A stretch of 64,000 bases of DNA from contig NZ_CP102951.1 in the NCBI RefSeq assembly GCF_024741815.1, forward strand, positions 5,470,001 through 5,534,000, read 5' to 3'. Within the stretch, counting starts at the first letter, position 1, and every line of letters begins with the position of its first letter. Below, piece after piece: positions 25,812 through 34,417 of the stretch. The notes under the pieces were generated by a model that was not told where the DNA came from, searched no databases, and was given only the letters and a program-made list of their open reading frames with translations. Source of the DNA: Pseudomonas sp. LS1212. Its GTDB lineage: Bacteria; Pseudomonadota; Gammaproteobacteria; Pseudomonadales; Pseudomonadaceae. Both the position numbers and the translations under genes were made by a program.

Positions 25812-25938
25812 CCTGTAGCCGCTGCCGCAGGCTGCGCTCGCGCGCGTTAGCGGGCGCAGGATTTCAAGATCGCCGGGGAGCCCCTGCGGTGTCGTGCGCG
25901 ACCCCGGTCCAGCGCAGCCTGGCGGCAGCGGCTACAGG
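25812..25938. repeat. REP pair between methyltransferase and RND pump genes
   Basis: Arms 25812-25838 (contains CCTGTAGCCGCTGCCGCAGG) and 25911-25938 (contains GGCGGCAGCGGCTACAGG) are inverted copies, 72 bp apart. It lies between convergent genes. The arms belong to the family at 22446-22511 but are arranged inside-out relative to that pair. Confidence 0.8.
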
Positions 25939-28900
25939 TTAGTGCGCAGCTTTATTGACCGGCTCCTTGATCTTGTACCAGGCCACATAAAGCGCCGGCA
26001 AAAACAGCAACGTCAGCAGGGTCGCGACAATGATCCCGCCGATCATCGCATACGCCATCGGCCCCCAGAACACTTCGCGAGCAATAGGAATCATGCCCAG
26101 GCTGGCGGCGGCAGCGGTCAGCAGAATCGGCCGACGCCGGTGCTCCGTGGCCTGCATCACCGCATCCCAGGGTGCCAGGCCATCGCGCTCATACGCTTCG
26201 ATCTGGGTCACCAGAATCACCGAGTTGCGGATGATGATGCCGATCAGCGCCAGGATCCCCAGGATCGCTACAAAGCCCATCGGCGTGCCCGTAGGAATCA
26301 GCGCCAGCACCACACCGATCAGCCCCAGCGGCGCGACACTGGCCACCAGGAACAGCTTCTGCACACTGTGCAACTGGATCATCAGAAAGGTCGCCATCAA
26401 AAACAGCATCAACGGCACCACCTTGGCGATCGGCCCCTGGGCCTTGCCGCTCGATTCCACGGTACCGCCGGTGGCGACGCTATAGCCAGGTGGCAGGGAT
26501 GCGGCGAACTGGTCGATCTCCGGCTTCAGCAACTTGACCAGGTCGGTGGGCTGGATTTCGTCGCGTACCCCTGCCTTGATGGTGATGGTCGGTTTGCGGT
26601 CACGTCGCCATACCAGCGGCTGTTCCAGCTCATAACGTACGGTGGCAAAGGAGAGCAGCGGAATCGACGTGCCACTGGGCGTAACGATCTGCAAGTTCTG
26701 CAAGGTCTCCGGTGACCCCCGCTCGCTATCGACAGCCCGCCCGACCACATTGATCAGGTAGATACTGTCGCGCACCTGCGTGACGGTGGAGCCCGTGACA
26801 ATGCTGTTCATCAAGTCGGCCACGTCTTCGGATGACAGGCCCAACTGCCGCGCCTTGTCCTGGGCGATATCGATGCGCAGGACTTTGCCGGGCTCGTTCC
26901 AGTCGTAGATCATCTCGCCGATATGCTCATTCTTGTCGAGCAAGGTCGCCAGGTCGATCGCATGCTTGCGCACCTGGTCGATGTCCTTGCCGCTGACCCG
27001 GTACTGGATCGGCCGACCGACGGGCGGCCCCATTTCCAGCGCCTGGACAAAGCTGCCGATACCGACGAAGTCATCGCGCAGTCGCTTGCGCAGGCGCTCG
27101 CTCAAGACCTCGCGCGCCTCGAAATCCTTGCTGACGATCACCAGTTGCGCGTAGTAGGGATTCTGCAGCTGCACGTCCAGCGGCAGATAGAAACGGATCG
27201 CGCCCTGGCCGATGTAGGTACTCCAGCGGACGATGTCCGGGTCGCCCTTGAGCGTTGCCTCCAGGCGGTCGACGGCCTTGCGCGTTTCGTCGAGCGAGGC
27301 GTTCTGTGGCAGGTTCAGGTCCACCAGGATTTCCGGGCGATCGGACGCCGGGAAGAACTGGTTTTGCACCAATCGCATGGAAAATACTGCCAACACGAAC
27401 AACAGCACAGTGATGACGATCGTGGTCCAGCGAAAACGCATGCACCACAGCAGCCCATGGTTGAAAGCCTTGCCGATGCGGCCCGGCTCCTCGGCGTGCG
27501 GTTTGACGTCCGTGCTGAGGATATGCACGCCGAGCACCGGCGCGAACAGCACCGCCACGACCCAGGACACCAGCATGGCCACGGCAATCACTGCGAACAA
27601 GGTGAAGGTGTATTCCCCGGCAGAACTGGCGTTAAGGCCGATCGGTACGAACCCGGCCACCGTCACCAGGGTACCGGTGAGCATCGGGAACGCCGTCGAG
27701 GTGTAGGCGAACGTCGCCGCCTGCTCCTTAGTCTCGCCCAGCTCCAGCCGAGTGACCATCATCTCCACGGTGATCATGGCATCGTCCACCAACAGCCCCA
27801 GGGCAATGATCAGGGCGCCAAGGGAGATCCGTTGCATGGTGATGCCGCTGTACTCCATGAACACGAAGACCATCGCCAGCACCAACGGAATCGAGAAGGC
27901 CACCACCAGCCCGGCGCGCACGCCGAGGCTGATGAAGCTCACCAGCAGCACGATCACCACGGCTTCGAACAAGGCACTGGTGAAGCCGCCGACCGCCTCC
28001 TCGACCACAACGGCCTGGTCCGAAACGATATGCACGCCGACCCCCATGGGCAAATCGGCGATCAGGCTGTCCATTTTCGCGTGAAGATCCTTGCCGAACG
28101 CCTGGATATTGCCACCGGCCTTCATGGCGATGCCCAGGCCGATGGCCGACTGGCCATTGAAGCGGAACATGGGCGACTCCGGGTCGACATAGCCCCGGCT
28201 GATGTCGGCAATGTCGGCCAACCGGTAGAAACGATCATTGAAGCGCAGGTTGACTGCTTCCAGGTCCTTCTCCGAGGCAAACTGCCCGGAGGTACGTACC
28301 GAGATTCGCTCGGGGCCGGCTTCGATCACCCCTGCCGGGGTCACCGCATTCTGGGTTTGCAAGGCCTGCACCACTTGACGCTCGTCCAGACCTAGGCCTG
28401 CCAGTTTGCGTGTGGAGAAGTTCAGGTAGATCACTTCATTCTGCTGGCCGATCATCTCGACCTTGCCCAGGTTGGGCACCTCGCGAATCTCGGCGCGGAC
28501 CTGCTCCACATAGTCGCGCAGCTGGCGCATGGACAAGCCATCGGCCGTGAACGCGTAGATCGAGCCATACACGTCACCGAACTCATCGTTGAAGCCCGGC
28601 CCCTGGATACCCGGCGGGAACTGACCGCGAATATCCTGGAGCTTCTTGCGCACCTGGTACCAGATTTGCGGGATGTCCTTGGCGTTGGTGGTGTCGAGCA
28701 AGTTCACATACACCGTCGACTCGCCGGGCCGGGTGTAGCTTTTCACATAGTCGAGCGAGTCCAACTCCTCGAGTTTTTTCTCGATGCGGTCGGTGATCTG
28801 GTCCAGGGTTTCTTCCTGGGTCGCCCCCGGCCAACTGGTCTGGATCACCATGGTCTTGATGGCGAAGGAAGGGTCTTCCTCGCGACCCAGATTGAAGTAG

Positions 28901-28995
28901 GAAAATACCCCCATCAACAATCCGACGAACATCAGGTACCAGACAAAGGATTGGTGCTTGAGCGCCCATTCGGACAGGTTGAAGCCTTCTTTCAT
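25939..28995 (-). CDS. triC: RND efflux pump inner-membrane transporter (TriC-like)
   Basis: The 1018-residue protein belongs to the HAE1/AcrB superfamily: a helix near residue 15, a large periplasmic loop, the central helix cluster with LGALIIALGLLVDDAMITVEM, a second periplasmic loop and a C-terminal helix cluster with GMPIAREVFWGPMAYAMIGG-type motif D. The Asp pair in LLVDDAMITVEM in the fourth helix is the proton relay. Two adaptor genes precede it with short overlaps (stop and start share one base, TGATG), which is the TriA-TriB-TriC arrangement of P. aeruginosa. No outer-membrane channel gene is nearby; TriABC uses OpmH encoded elsewhere. Substrates are not readable from sequence. Confidence 0.87.
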   Translation of the reverse strand: MKEGFNLSEWALKHQSFVWYLMFVGLLMGVFSYFNLGREEDPSFAIKTMVIQTSWPGATQEETLDQITDRIEKKLEELDSLDYVKSYTRPGESTVYVNLLDTTNAKDIPQIWYQVRKKLQDIRGQFPPGIQGPGFNDEFGDVYGSIYAFTADGLSMRQLRDYVEQVRAEIREVPNLGKVEMIGQQNEVIYLNFSTRKLAGLGLDERQVVQALQTQNAVTPAGVIEAGPERISVRTSGQFASEKDLEAVNLRFNDRFYRLADIADISRGYVDPESPMFRFNGQSAIGLGIAMKAGGNIQAFGKDLHAKMDSLIADLPMGVGVHIVSDQAVVVEEAVGGFTSALFEAVVIVLLVSFISLGVRAGLVVAFSIPLVLAMVFVFMEYSGITMQRISLGALIIALGLLVDDAMITVEMMVTRLELGETKEQAATFAYTSTAFPMLTGTLVTVAGFVPIGLNASSAGEYTFTLFAVIAVAMLVSWVVAVLFAPVLGVHILSTDVKPHAEEPGRIGKAFNHGLLWCMRFRWTTIVITVLLFVLAVFSMRLVQNQFFPASDRPEILVDLNLPQNASLDETRKAVDRLEATLKGDPDIVRWSTYIGQGAIRFYLPLDVQLQNPYYAQLVIVSKDFEAREVLSERLRKRLRDDFVGIGSFVQALEMGPPVGRPIQYRVSGKDIDQVRKHAIDLATLLDKNEHIGEMIYDWNEPGKVLRIDIAQDKARQLGLSSEDVADLMNSIVTGSTVTQVRDSIYLINVVGRAVDSERGSPETLQNLQIVTPSGTSIPLLSFATVRYELEQPLVWRRDRKPTITIKAGVRDEIQPTDLVKLLKPEIDQFAASLPPGYSVATGGTVESSGKAQGPIAKVVPLMLFLMATFLMIQLHSVQKLFLVASVAPLGLIGVVLALIPTGTPMGFVAILGILALIGIIIRNSVILVTQIEAYERDGLAPWDAVMQATEHRRRPILLTAAAASLGMIPIAREVFWGPMAYAMIGGIIVATLLTLLFLPALYVAWYKIKEPVNKAAH

Positions 28996-30062
28996 CACTG
29001 GTCTTCCTTGTCCACTTTAACCTTCTGTCCCGGCTTGAGACTGTTCACGCCCGCGGTGACTACCCGCTCACCGGCCTTTACACCCGACGCCAGCACCACT
29101 GAATCCTCGCTGCGGCTGGCGATTTCGACCGCACGTTCCGAAACGGTCTGAGTCTGGGGGTCGATCACCCAGACGCGGGTCTGACCGTCGACCTCCAACA
29201 GAGCATTGAGCGGCAACTCGGTACGCGGCGCGATCGCCGAACTGAGGGTGACACTGATCGCAGTGCCCAGCCTGAATGCCGTTGGCGTGTTGGCCAAGGT
29301 CAGTCGGGCACGGCGTGTGCGCGTCGTGCTTTCGGCCTGCGGCTCGATTTCGCGCAAGGTCGCGGTGGTGTTGATGCTCGGGTCCAGTTGCGCTGCGACC
29401 TGAAACTCGATACCGACCGGCAATTGCTCGGCCAGCGTGGCAGGCAGGTCGATCACCGCTTCCTTGATGTCCGGGCGTGCCAGTGTCACCACGCCCTGAC
29501 CGGCGCTGACCACTTCGCCCGCCTCGGCATGCCAGGCAGTGACGACGGCAGCATGATCGGTGTGCAGTTCGCAGTAAGCGAGTTGATCACGGGCCTGGTT
29601 GACAGCCGCCCTGGCCTGGTCCAGCGAAGCTTTCGTGGTACTCAGATCTGTCATGGCGATGTCCAGCTGCGCCTGAGCCCCAACGCCCCGGTCGAACAGC
29701 TGACGCTGACGCCGCGCATTGGCCTGGGCATTGATCAGCTGCGCCTGGACCTTGGCGAGGTCACCCTCAGCGGCACGTAACTGGTTCTGCTGATCGGTGG
29801 GGTCGAGGACTGCCAGTAACGCACTTTTCTCGACCTGGCTGCCGACGTCGACCAGGCGCTGGGCGATACGCCCGGATACACGAAAGCCCAGGGTGCTTTC
29901 GAAGCGCGCCTGGATGCTTCCGGCAAAGCGCCCGAACTGCTCCTGGCTCTGCTGCTGGACCGTCACGAACAGCACTGGCCGCACAGGCTCGGCAGGTGCT
30001 TCCTGTTCTGAACAGGCGGCGAGTACAAGGCCGCACAGCACAAGCATCGGTAAATGCTTCAT
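28995..30062 (-). CDS. triB: RND pump periplasmic adaptor, second (TriB-like)
   Basis: The 355-residue membrane fusion protein has a lipoprotein signal (LPMLVLCGLVLAACSEQEAP, lipobox LAAC). A split lipoyl domain follows (GRIAQRLVDVGSQVEKSALLA and AVVTAWHAEAGEVVSAGQGV) around a coiled-coil hairpin rich in Q and A (residues 75-145), then beta-barrel and membrane-proximal domains. It starts with an ATGA overlap on the first adaptor's stop. Two non-identical adaptors in one operon are characteristic of TriABC-type pumps. Confidence 0.87.
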   Translation of the reverse strand: MKHLPMLVLCGLVLAACSEQEAPAEPVRPVLFVTVQQQSQEQFGRFAGSIQARFESTLGFRVSGRIAQRLVDVGSQVEKSALLAVLDPTDQQNQLRAAEGDLAKVQAQLINAQANARRQRQLFDRGVGAQAQLDIAMTDLSTTKASLDQARAAVNQARDQLAYCELHTDHAAVVTAWHAEAGEVVSAGQGVVTLARPDIKEAVIDLPATLAEQLPVGIEFQVAAQLDPSINTTATLREIEPQAESTTRTRRARLTLANTPTAFRLGTAISVTLSSAIAPRTELPLNALLEVDGQTRVWVIDPQTQTVSERAVEIASRSEDSVVLASGVKAGERVVTAGVNSLKPGQKVKVDKEDQ

Positions 30063-31153
30063 GGCGCGACTCCATCCTTGCTCGCATTGGCGATTTCCAC
30101 TTCCATGCCCGGGTGCAACAACTGTCCGCCAGCCACCACCACTGTTTCCCCATCCTTGAGGCCATCATTGAGAATGACTCTACCGGTCAGGTAACGCATG
30201 ACCTTGACCGAGCGCAGGCTCACCTTGTTTTCGCCATCGACCACCCATACGGCGGGCTCGTGCAGCCCTTTGGTCAATGCCGACCAGGGCAACTCGATAC
30301 TGGTTTCGCCCTTTTGGACATCCCCGGTCGCGCTGACGACGGAGCCAAGGTCCATCCCCGCCGGCAATGCCGTCAAGGCAACCTTGACCTGCACCGTACT
30401 GCTTTCGGCGGAGACCACCGGGGTCACTTCACGGATTTTGCCGAGCGCCTGGATTTTCGGGTTGTCGACCAGGCTGACCGTGATCGGTCGATCCTTGCTG
30501 GCGCCGACCAGAAGTGATTCATAGACGTTGAATACCGCATCGCGCTCACCGTCACGGGCCAGGCTGAAGATCGGCACCGTGGCCTGCACCACCTGGCCCA
30601 CCTCGGCCTGCCGCGCCGTAATCACACCCGGCGCCTCGGCAAACAGTGCGGTGTAGCTGAGCTGCTCACGGGCATTGGCCAGCTGTGCCTGCGCCGCCTT
30701 CAGGGCACTCTGGCTGCTGCGTAGCGCCGCTTCGGCGGAATCGTATTCACTTTGGCTGGTGTAGCCCTTGGGCAGCAGCTTCTGCTGGCGGACGAACGCC
30801 GCGCTGGCCTGCTTGACCCGTGCCTGCTCGGCGGACACTTCGGCCACGGCTGAGTCGACACTGGTTTGCAGGTCCTTGGGGTCGAGACTGGCCAGCACTT
30901 GCCTGGCGGCCACCCGGTCACCGACATCGACTGTTCGGGAAATGATCTTGCCACCGACCCGGAATGAAAGATCGGTCTGTACCCGGGCCTGCACATCGCC
31001 CGTCAACGTCACGGCCGCCGCAAAATCCGCCGCCTTGACTTGCTGGACGCTGACCCGGGGGCGCTGTGGCTCAGTGGGGTTTTGCTCGCCACACCCGACG
31101 AGTACGGCCAGCACTCCCAGGCCGACGATGAACTTCGATCGTAGAACAGCCAT
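30059..31153 (-). CDS. triA: RND pump periplasmic adaptor, first (TriA-like)
   Basis: The 364-residue membrane fusion protein has a lipobox (LAVLVGCGEQ) and split lipoyl domain (GKIISRTVDVGDRVAARQVLA, EAPGVITARQAEVGQVV). An alpha-hairpin (residues 100-160) and C-terminal beta domains follow. It is the first gene of the pump operon, 192 bp from the divergent-side neighbour metQ2, and has a good AGGAG before ATG 31153. No TetR repressor gene adjoins the operon, unlike many RND pumps. Confidence 0.87.
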   Translation of the reverse strand: MAVLRSKFIVGLGVLAVLVGCGEQNPTEPQRPRVSVQQVKAADFAAAVTLTGDVQARVQTDLSFRVGGKIISRTVDVGDRVAARQVLASLDPKDLQTSVDSAVAEVSAEQARVKQASAAFVRQQKLLPKGYTSQSEYDSAEAALRSSQSALKAAQAQLANAREQLSYTALFAEAPGVITARQAEVGQVVQATVPIFSLARDGERDAVFNVYESLLVGASKDRPITVSLVDNPKIQALGKIREVTPVVSAESSTVQVKVALTALPAGMDLGSVVSATGDVQKGETSIELPWSALTKGLHEPAVWVVDGENKVSLRSVKVMRYLTGRVILNDGLKDGETVVVAGGQLLHPGMEVEIANASKDGVAP

Positions 31154-31287
31154 GCAGGCTCCTTGCGTGTGCTGTGCAGCTCTGTGATTCTGCGCTTGTT
31201 AGCGTAGATCACGGTTCCTTGAGTGCCTACTCTACTACGTACACTTGCCGTTTATACTGGGGCGGCAAGGAACCCGCAGATGCAAAA

Positions 31288-31316
31288 ACGCCGACGCTGG
31301 TGTTAGCCGTCGGCGT
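31288..31316 (-). terminator. Rho-independent terminator of second metQ
   Basis: ACGCCGACG (31288-31296) and CGTCGGCGT (31308-31316), with TTTTTGC following on the minus strand. It lies 30 bp beyond the stop of the lone metQ gene and insulates the pump operon promoter. Confidence 0.85.
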
Positions 31317-31345
31317 GGAAACTTTCAAGACCGGTTACAGGCGAC

Positions 31346-32131
31346 TCAGAACGCCGGCAGAACCGCACCACTGTACTTCTTGGCAATGAATTCCTTCACT
31401 TCCGGGCTGGTCAGTGCCTTGGCAAGTTTCTGGATCGCCACGCTGTCCTTGTTGTCAGGACGGGCGACCAGGAAGTTCACGTAAGGCGAGTCGCTGCCTT
31501 CGATAACCAATGCATCCTTGGCCGGATTCAAGCCCGCTTCCAGCGCATAGTTGGTGTTGATCATGTCCAGGTCGACCTGGTCCAGCACGCGCGGCAGCAT
31601 GGCCGACTCCAGTTCCTTGAACTTCAGGTTCTTCGGGTTGCTGGCGATGTCTTTTGGCGTGGCCAGGGCATTTTTCGGATCTTTCAGGGTGATCAGGCCG
31701 GCCTTCTGCAACAGCAGCAGGGCGCGACCACTGTTGCTGCCTTCGTTAGGGATGGCCACGGTGGCGCCATCCTTGAGCTCGCTCAGGCTCTTGACCTTCT
31801 TCGAGTAGCCGCCGAAAGGTTCGACGTGAACGCCGATCACCGTTTCGAGGTGGGTGCCTTTACCTTCGTTGAAACTCTTCAGGTACGGCAGGGTCTGGAA
31901 GTAGTTGGCGTCCAGACGCTTCTGATCGACCTGCACATTGGGCTGCACATAGTCGGTGAAGACCTTGATCTCCAGATCCACGCCTTCCTTGGCCAGGGCT
32001 GGCTTGATCAGCTCGAGGATTTCGGCATGGGGTACCGGAGTAGCGGCTACCAGCAACTTTTCTCCAGCCTGGGCGAAACCTGCCACCGACAGTGCGGCCG
32101 CCAACGCAGTGAACAACAGAGCCTTTTTCAT
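31346..32131 (-). CDS. metQ: MetQ/NlpA-family substrate-binding protein, second copy
   Basis: The 261-residue protein has a signal peptide (MKKALLFTALAAALSVAGFA, cleavage after AQA/GEK). It is a closer match to classical MetQ than the copy at 22567: FTDYVQPNVQVDQKRLDANYFQTLPYL and GATVAIPNEGSNSGRALLLL are the family hallmarks. No metN or metI adjoins it, so it probably delivers methionine to a MetNI complex encoded elsewhere, possibly the one at 23378-25136. It is monocistronic, with its own terminator and an AT-rich upstream region carrying a 14-bp word shared with 33989-34002. Confidence 0.87.
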   Translation of the reverse strand: MKKALLFTALAAALSVAGFAQAGEKLLVAATPVPHAEILELIKPALAKEGVDLEIKVFTDYVQPNVQVDQKRLDANYFQTLPYLKSFNEGKGTHLETVIGVHVEPFGGYSKKVKSLSELKDGATVAIPNEGSNSGRALLLLQKAGLITLKDPKNALATPKDIASNPKNLKFKELESAMLPRVLDQVDLDMINTNYALEAGLNPAKDALVIEGSDSPYVNFLVARPDNKDSVAIQKLAKALTSPEVKEFIAKKYSGAVLPAF

Positions 32132-32256
32132 GCAGAGTCCTTATTCGAATATCTCGGCCGCACAGTGACGGCTCAAAAATGGTGCCAGGCATGAGTGATC
32201 GCTGGCGTGGAGCGGACAATACCGAGATTTTTTATGCCAGAACAATATCTTTTACT

Positions 32257-32270
32257 TAGCTTCTTATTCC
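32257..32270 (-). repeat. 14-bp word GGAATAAGAAGCTA upstream of second metQ
   Basis: Minus-strand GGAATAAGAAGCTA 126 bp before the metQ2 start. The same word occurs on the plus strand at 33989-34002 upstream of the hydrolase gene. It may be a shared regulator site for this sulfur cluster. Confidence 0.4.
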
Positions 32271-32320
32271 ATTTCTTACAACCAAAGCAAAAGGCCATCT
32301 CGAGCGCCTGATGCGGGGCT

Positions 32321-33271
32321 CTAGCCCAAGCTCTGCGTCAGGCGCAGCAGGCTTTTTTCCAGCAGCGATTTCAATGCCGAAAGCTGCAACCGGTCGCCCT
32401 GGGCCAAGGCGTGCTCCAATTGCTGCTCAAGCCCAAGCACAGGCTCCAGCGCGACGGGCAAGTTCAGGTGCTCGGGCAGGATCTCCTCGCCGCTGCTGAC
32501 CAGCAGGGCAAAATGAATGACGTTTTCCAGCTCACGGGTGTTGCCCGGCCAGTTGTGCTGCTCCAGTACCGTTTGCGCAGCCGCACTGATCAATGGCACG
32601 GCCAGGTTCAGGCGCTGGCTGTAGATACCGATGAAGTATTCGGCCAGGGGCAGAATATCCCCCACCCGCTCGCGCAGGGCCGGCAGGAGCAAACTTCCTT
32701 CGCTGAGGTAGCGATAAAGTCGGTCGTGGAATTTGCCAGCCGCAACGGCCTGGGCCAGGTCGATGCTCGACGCGGCGACCAGACGCACGTCCACCGGGCT
32801 CGGTTGTTGCGCGCCGACGCGGGTGACTTCATGGTTTTCCAGGGCAGCAAGCAACTTGAACTGGATGGGCAAGGGCAGATCGCCGATTTCATCCAGGTAC
32901 AGGGTCCCGCCATTGGCCGAACCGAACCAGCCCGCCCGGCTGCCGGCCGAACCGCTGTAGGCCCCGGCGCTGTAGCCGAACAGCTCGGCATCGGCATAGG
33001 TGGGACTGATCGCTGCGCAGTTGACCGAGACGAACAGGCCGCCGCGATCACTGGCACGATGGATCTGCCTTGCCAGCAATTCCTTGCCGGTGCCGGTCTC
33101 CCCGCGAATGAGCACCGGCAGTGCACGCGGCGCCAGTTCTTCAAGCGCTTCGCGCAGCTGCCGCGAACGCGGGTCGACGAAGACCAGGGCTTTGGCACGG
33201 ATGCTCAACGGGCTCTTGTCGGCCTCGGGAAACGTCAGCAATGGTTGACCGAAGATTTCATGAAAACTCAT
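32321..33271 (-). CDS. Sigma-54 activator AAA+ protein (SfnR-like), lacking the C-terminal HTH
   Basis: The 316-residue protein consists of a short N-terminus and one AAA+ domain: Walker A GETGTGKE, Walker B GGTLYLDEIGDLP, sensor I LVAASSIDLA, arginine finger region FHDRLYRYLSEG and WPGNTRELENVIHFALL. The sigma-54-contacting loop, normally GAFTGA, reads GAYSGS (ELFGYSAGAYSGSAGSR). Relatives such as SfnR end in a Fis-like helix-turn-helix; here the protein stops at LLRLTQSLG, before that domain, and no HTH can be read in the downstream frame. It may therefore be a 3'-truncated or DNA-binding-independent activator. It stands beside sulfur-scavenging genes that SfnR-type regulators control. Confidence 0.8.
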   Translation of the reverse strand: MSFHEIFGQPLLTFPEADKSPLSIRAKALVFVDPRSRQLREALEELAPRALPVLIRGETGTGKELLARQIHRASDRGGLFVSVNCAAISPTYADAELFGYSAGAYSGSAGSRAGWFGSANGGTLYLDEIGDLPLPIQFKLLAALENHEVTRVGAQQPSPVDVRLVAASSIDLAQAVAAGKFHDRLYRYLSEGSLLLPALRERVGDILPLAEYFIGIYSQRLNLAVPLISAAAQTVLEQHNWPGNTRELENVIHFALLVSSGEEILPEHLNLPVALEPVLGLEQQLEHALAQGDRLQLSALKSLLEKSLLRLTQSLG

Positions 33272-33340
33272 GGCGAACTCCCGCCCAGGCCGCTCGAGGG
33301 CCTGGGCGTTTTAAGCAGAATCATTGAAGCGCCGTGAAAA

Positions 33341-33922
33341 TCAGGCGCGGCGTAAAGCGTGCTGTTCCAGCCGGTTTTGCAGGCGATACAGATATGCGAA
33401 ACCTTGCTCCCAGCGCTGGTGCCCGGACTTGACGTTGATGTGCCCGGCGCCTGCGAGAATCCCCGCCTCCGCACCCCAGGCACGTGCCAGGTGCATCGCC
33501 CTGGGGGCACTGACAGCGGCATCGTTGTCGGAGCTGACCACCTGGCAGGGGAACGGCAACAGGTGCTGAGGGATCGGCGCGAAGTTGCGCAAGGCAGGCG
33601 CGCAGGCCGGGCGTTCGACATCCGCTGGCGCGACCAGCAACGCGCCGCGCACCCGACGCAACAGACTGACCGACGCCTGGCTGGCCCAATGCGCGACGGT
33701 GATGCACCCCAGGCTATGAGCGATCAGAATCACCGGCGAGCTGTCGACAGCAATGGCCTGTTCCAGCGCGGCAACCCAGTCCTGGCGCTTGGGCGTCAGC
33801 CAGTCGGCCTGTTCCACGCGCGCACTGTTGGGCAAACTGTTCTGCCAGTGGGTCTGCCAGTGATCGTCCGGCGAACCTTGCCAGCCCGGCACAATCAGGT
33901 AACGGATCGACTCGTTGCGCAT
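33341..33922 (-). CDS. RBBP9/YdeN-family alpha/beta hydrolase
   Basis: The 193-residue serine hydrolase has the nucleophile elbow LIAHSLGCITVAHW, the oxyanion-side VPGWQGSPDDHWQ near the N-terminus and the catalytic His in AGAGHINVKSGH. The Asp is likely in VVSSDND. Members of this family are small esterases of unknown physiological substrate. I choose ATG 33922 (MRNESIRYLIVPG), eight bases after AGGAGG, over the upstream ATG 33940 that overlaps the ribosome site. It is 69 bp upstream of the AAA+ gene on the same strand and probably cotranscribed. Confidence 0.82.
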   Translation of the reverse strand: MRNESIRYLIVPGWQGSPDDHWQTHWQNSLPNSARVEQADWLTPKRQDWVAALEQAIAVDSSPVILIAHSLGCITVAHWASQASVSLLRRVRGALLVAPADVERPACAPALRNFAPIPQHLLPFPCQVVSSDNDAAVSAPRAMHLARAWGAEAGILAGAGHINVKSGHQRWEQGFAYLYRLQNRLEQHALRRA

Positions 33923-33988
33923 GGGGTGCGCCTCCTGCATCGTTTGCGTTCTTGGGCAAAGTATAAAGACGAGCCATATATTCGTTAA

Positions 33989-34002
33989 GGAATAAGAAGC
34001 TA
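33989..34002 (+). repeat. 14-bp word GGAATAAGAAGCTA upstream of hydrolase gene
   Basis: Second copy of the word found in inverse orientation at 32257-32270. It lies 67 bp upstream of the hydrolase ATG. Confidence 0.4.
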
Positions 34003-34152
34003 TTTATTTATGCAATTAAGGAATATTGATGGTTTTTGCAAAAAAAAATGGCCGCCCCCTGCCAGAGGTTCGGCCCCGATAACCAGTTCAAAATTCAGAG
34101 CACAAAGGGCGCCGCGACGCCCTCTCGCTGAGTGAATTATTGGCTTCGTTTA

Positions 34153-34290
34153 TTATTTCTTAAAGTAATTTTTTACTAACTTATTAGACCTAAATAGAAT
34201 ATACATTGCACAACGCTTGACCCGCCCGGTGAGTCGATTGGCGCGAGTAAAGATGTCGAACTCGTTGACGCTCATACCCCTTTCAACCAT
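34153..34290 (-). CDS. Doubtful small ORF (45 residues, basic)
   Basis: A 45-codon frame begins MVERGMSVNEFDIFTRANRL and ends in a lysine-rich tail (NKLVKNYFKK). The composition looks protein-like, with a helical N-terminus and a basic C-terminus, and the frame extends open upstream. No clear ribosome site precedes the ATG. It may be a small protein, a gene remnant or chance. Confidence 0.2.
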   Translation of the reverse strand: MVERGMSVNEFDIFTRANRLTGRVKRCAMYILFRSNKLVKNYFKK

Positions 34291-34417
34291 CAATTGAATG
34301 ACACTCCTTGGCTCTGCAAGCTTCCATCCTCTGATTGTGAGGATCACACTGTGTGCTAGAACAAAAAGACAGGCCTTCGCCTTGAACGCCACCTGTTGAC
34401 CGGAAACGCCTATCAGC

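Larger units (their letters stand above)
33923..34417. other. 495-bp region between hydrolase and AraC regulator genes
   Basis: The first 120 bp are AT-rich and hold the word GGAATAAGAAGCTA (33989-34002). Around 34105 a small GGGCG/CGCCC hairpin occurs. From 34153 to 34290 a minus-strand 45-codon frame is listed separately as doubtful. Just before 34418 the AraC gene start is visible. No promoter stands out. Confidence 0.4.

Noticed and set aside
26923..28395. Long plus-strand frame opposite the RND transporter gene
   Set aside because: Antisense shadow with His/Gln-rich sequence; the RND protein on the other strand is unambiguous.
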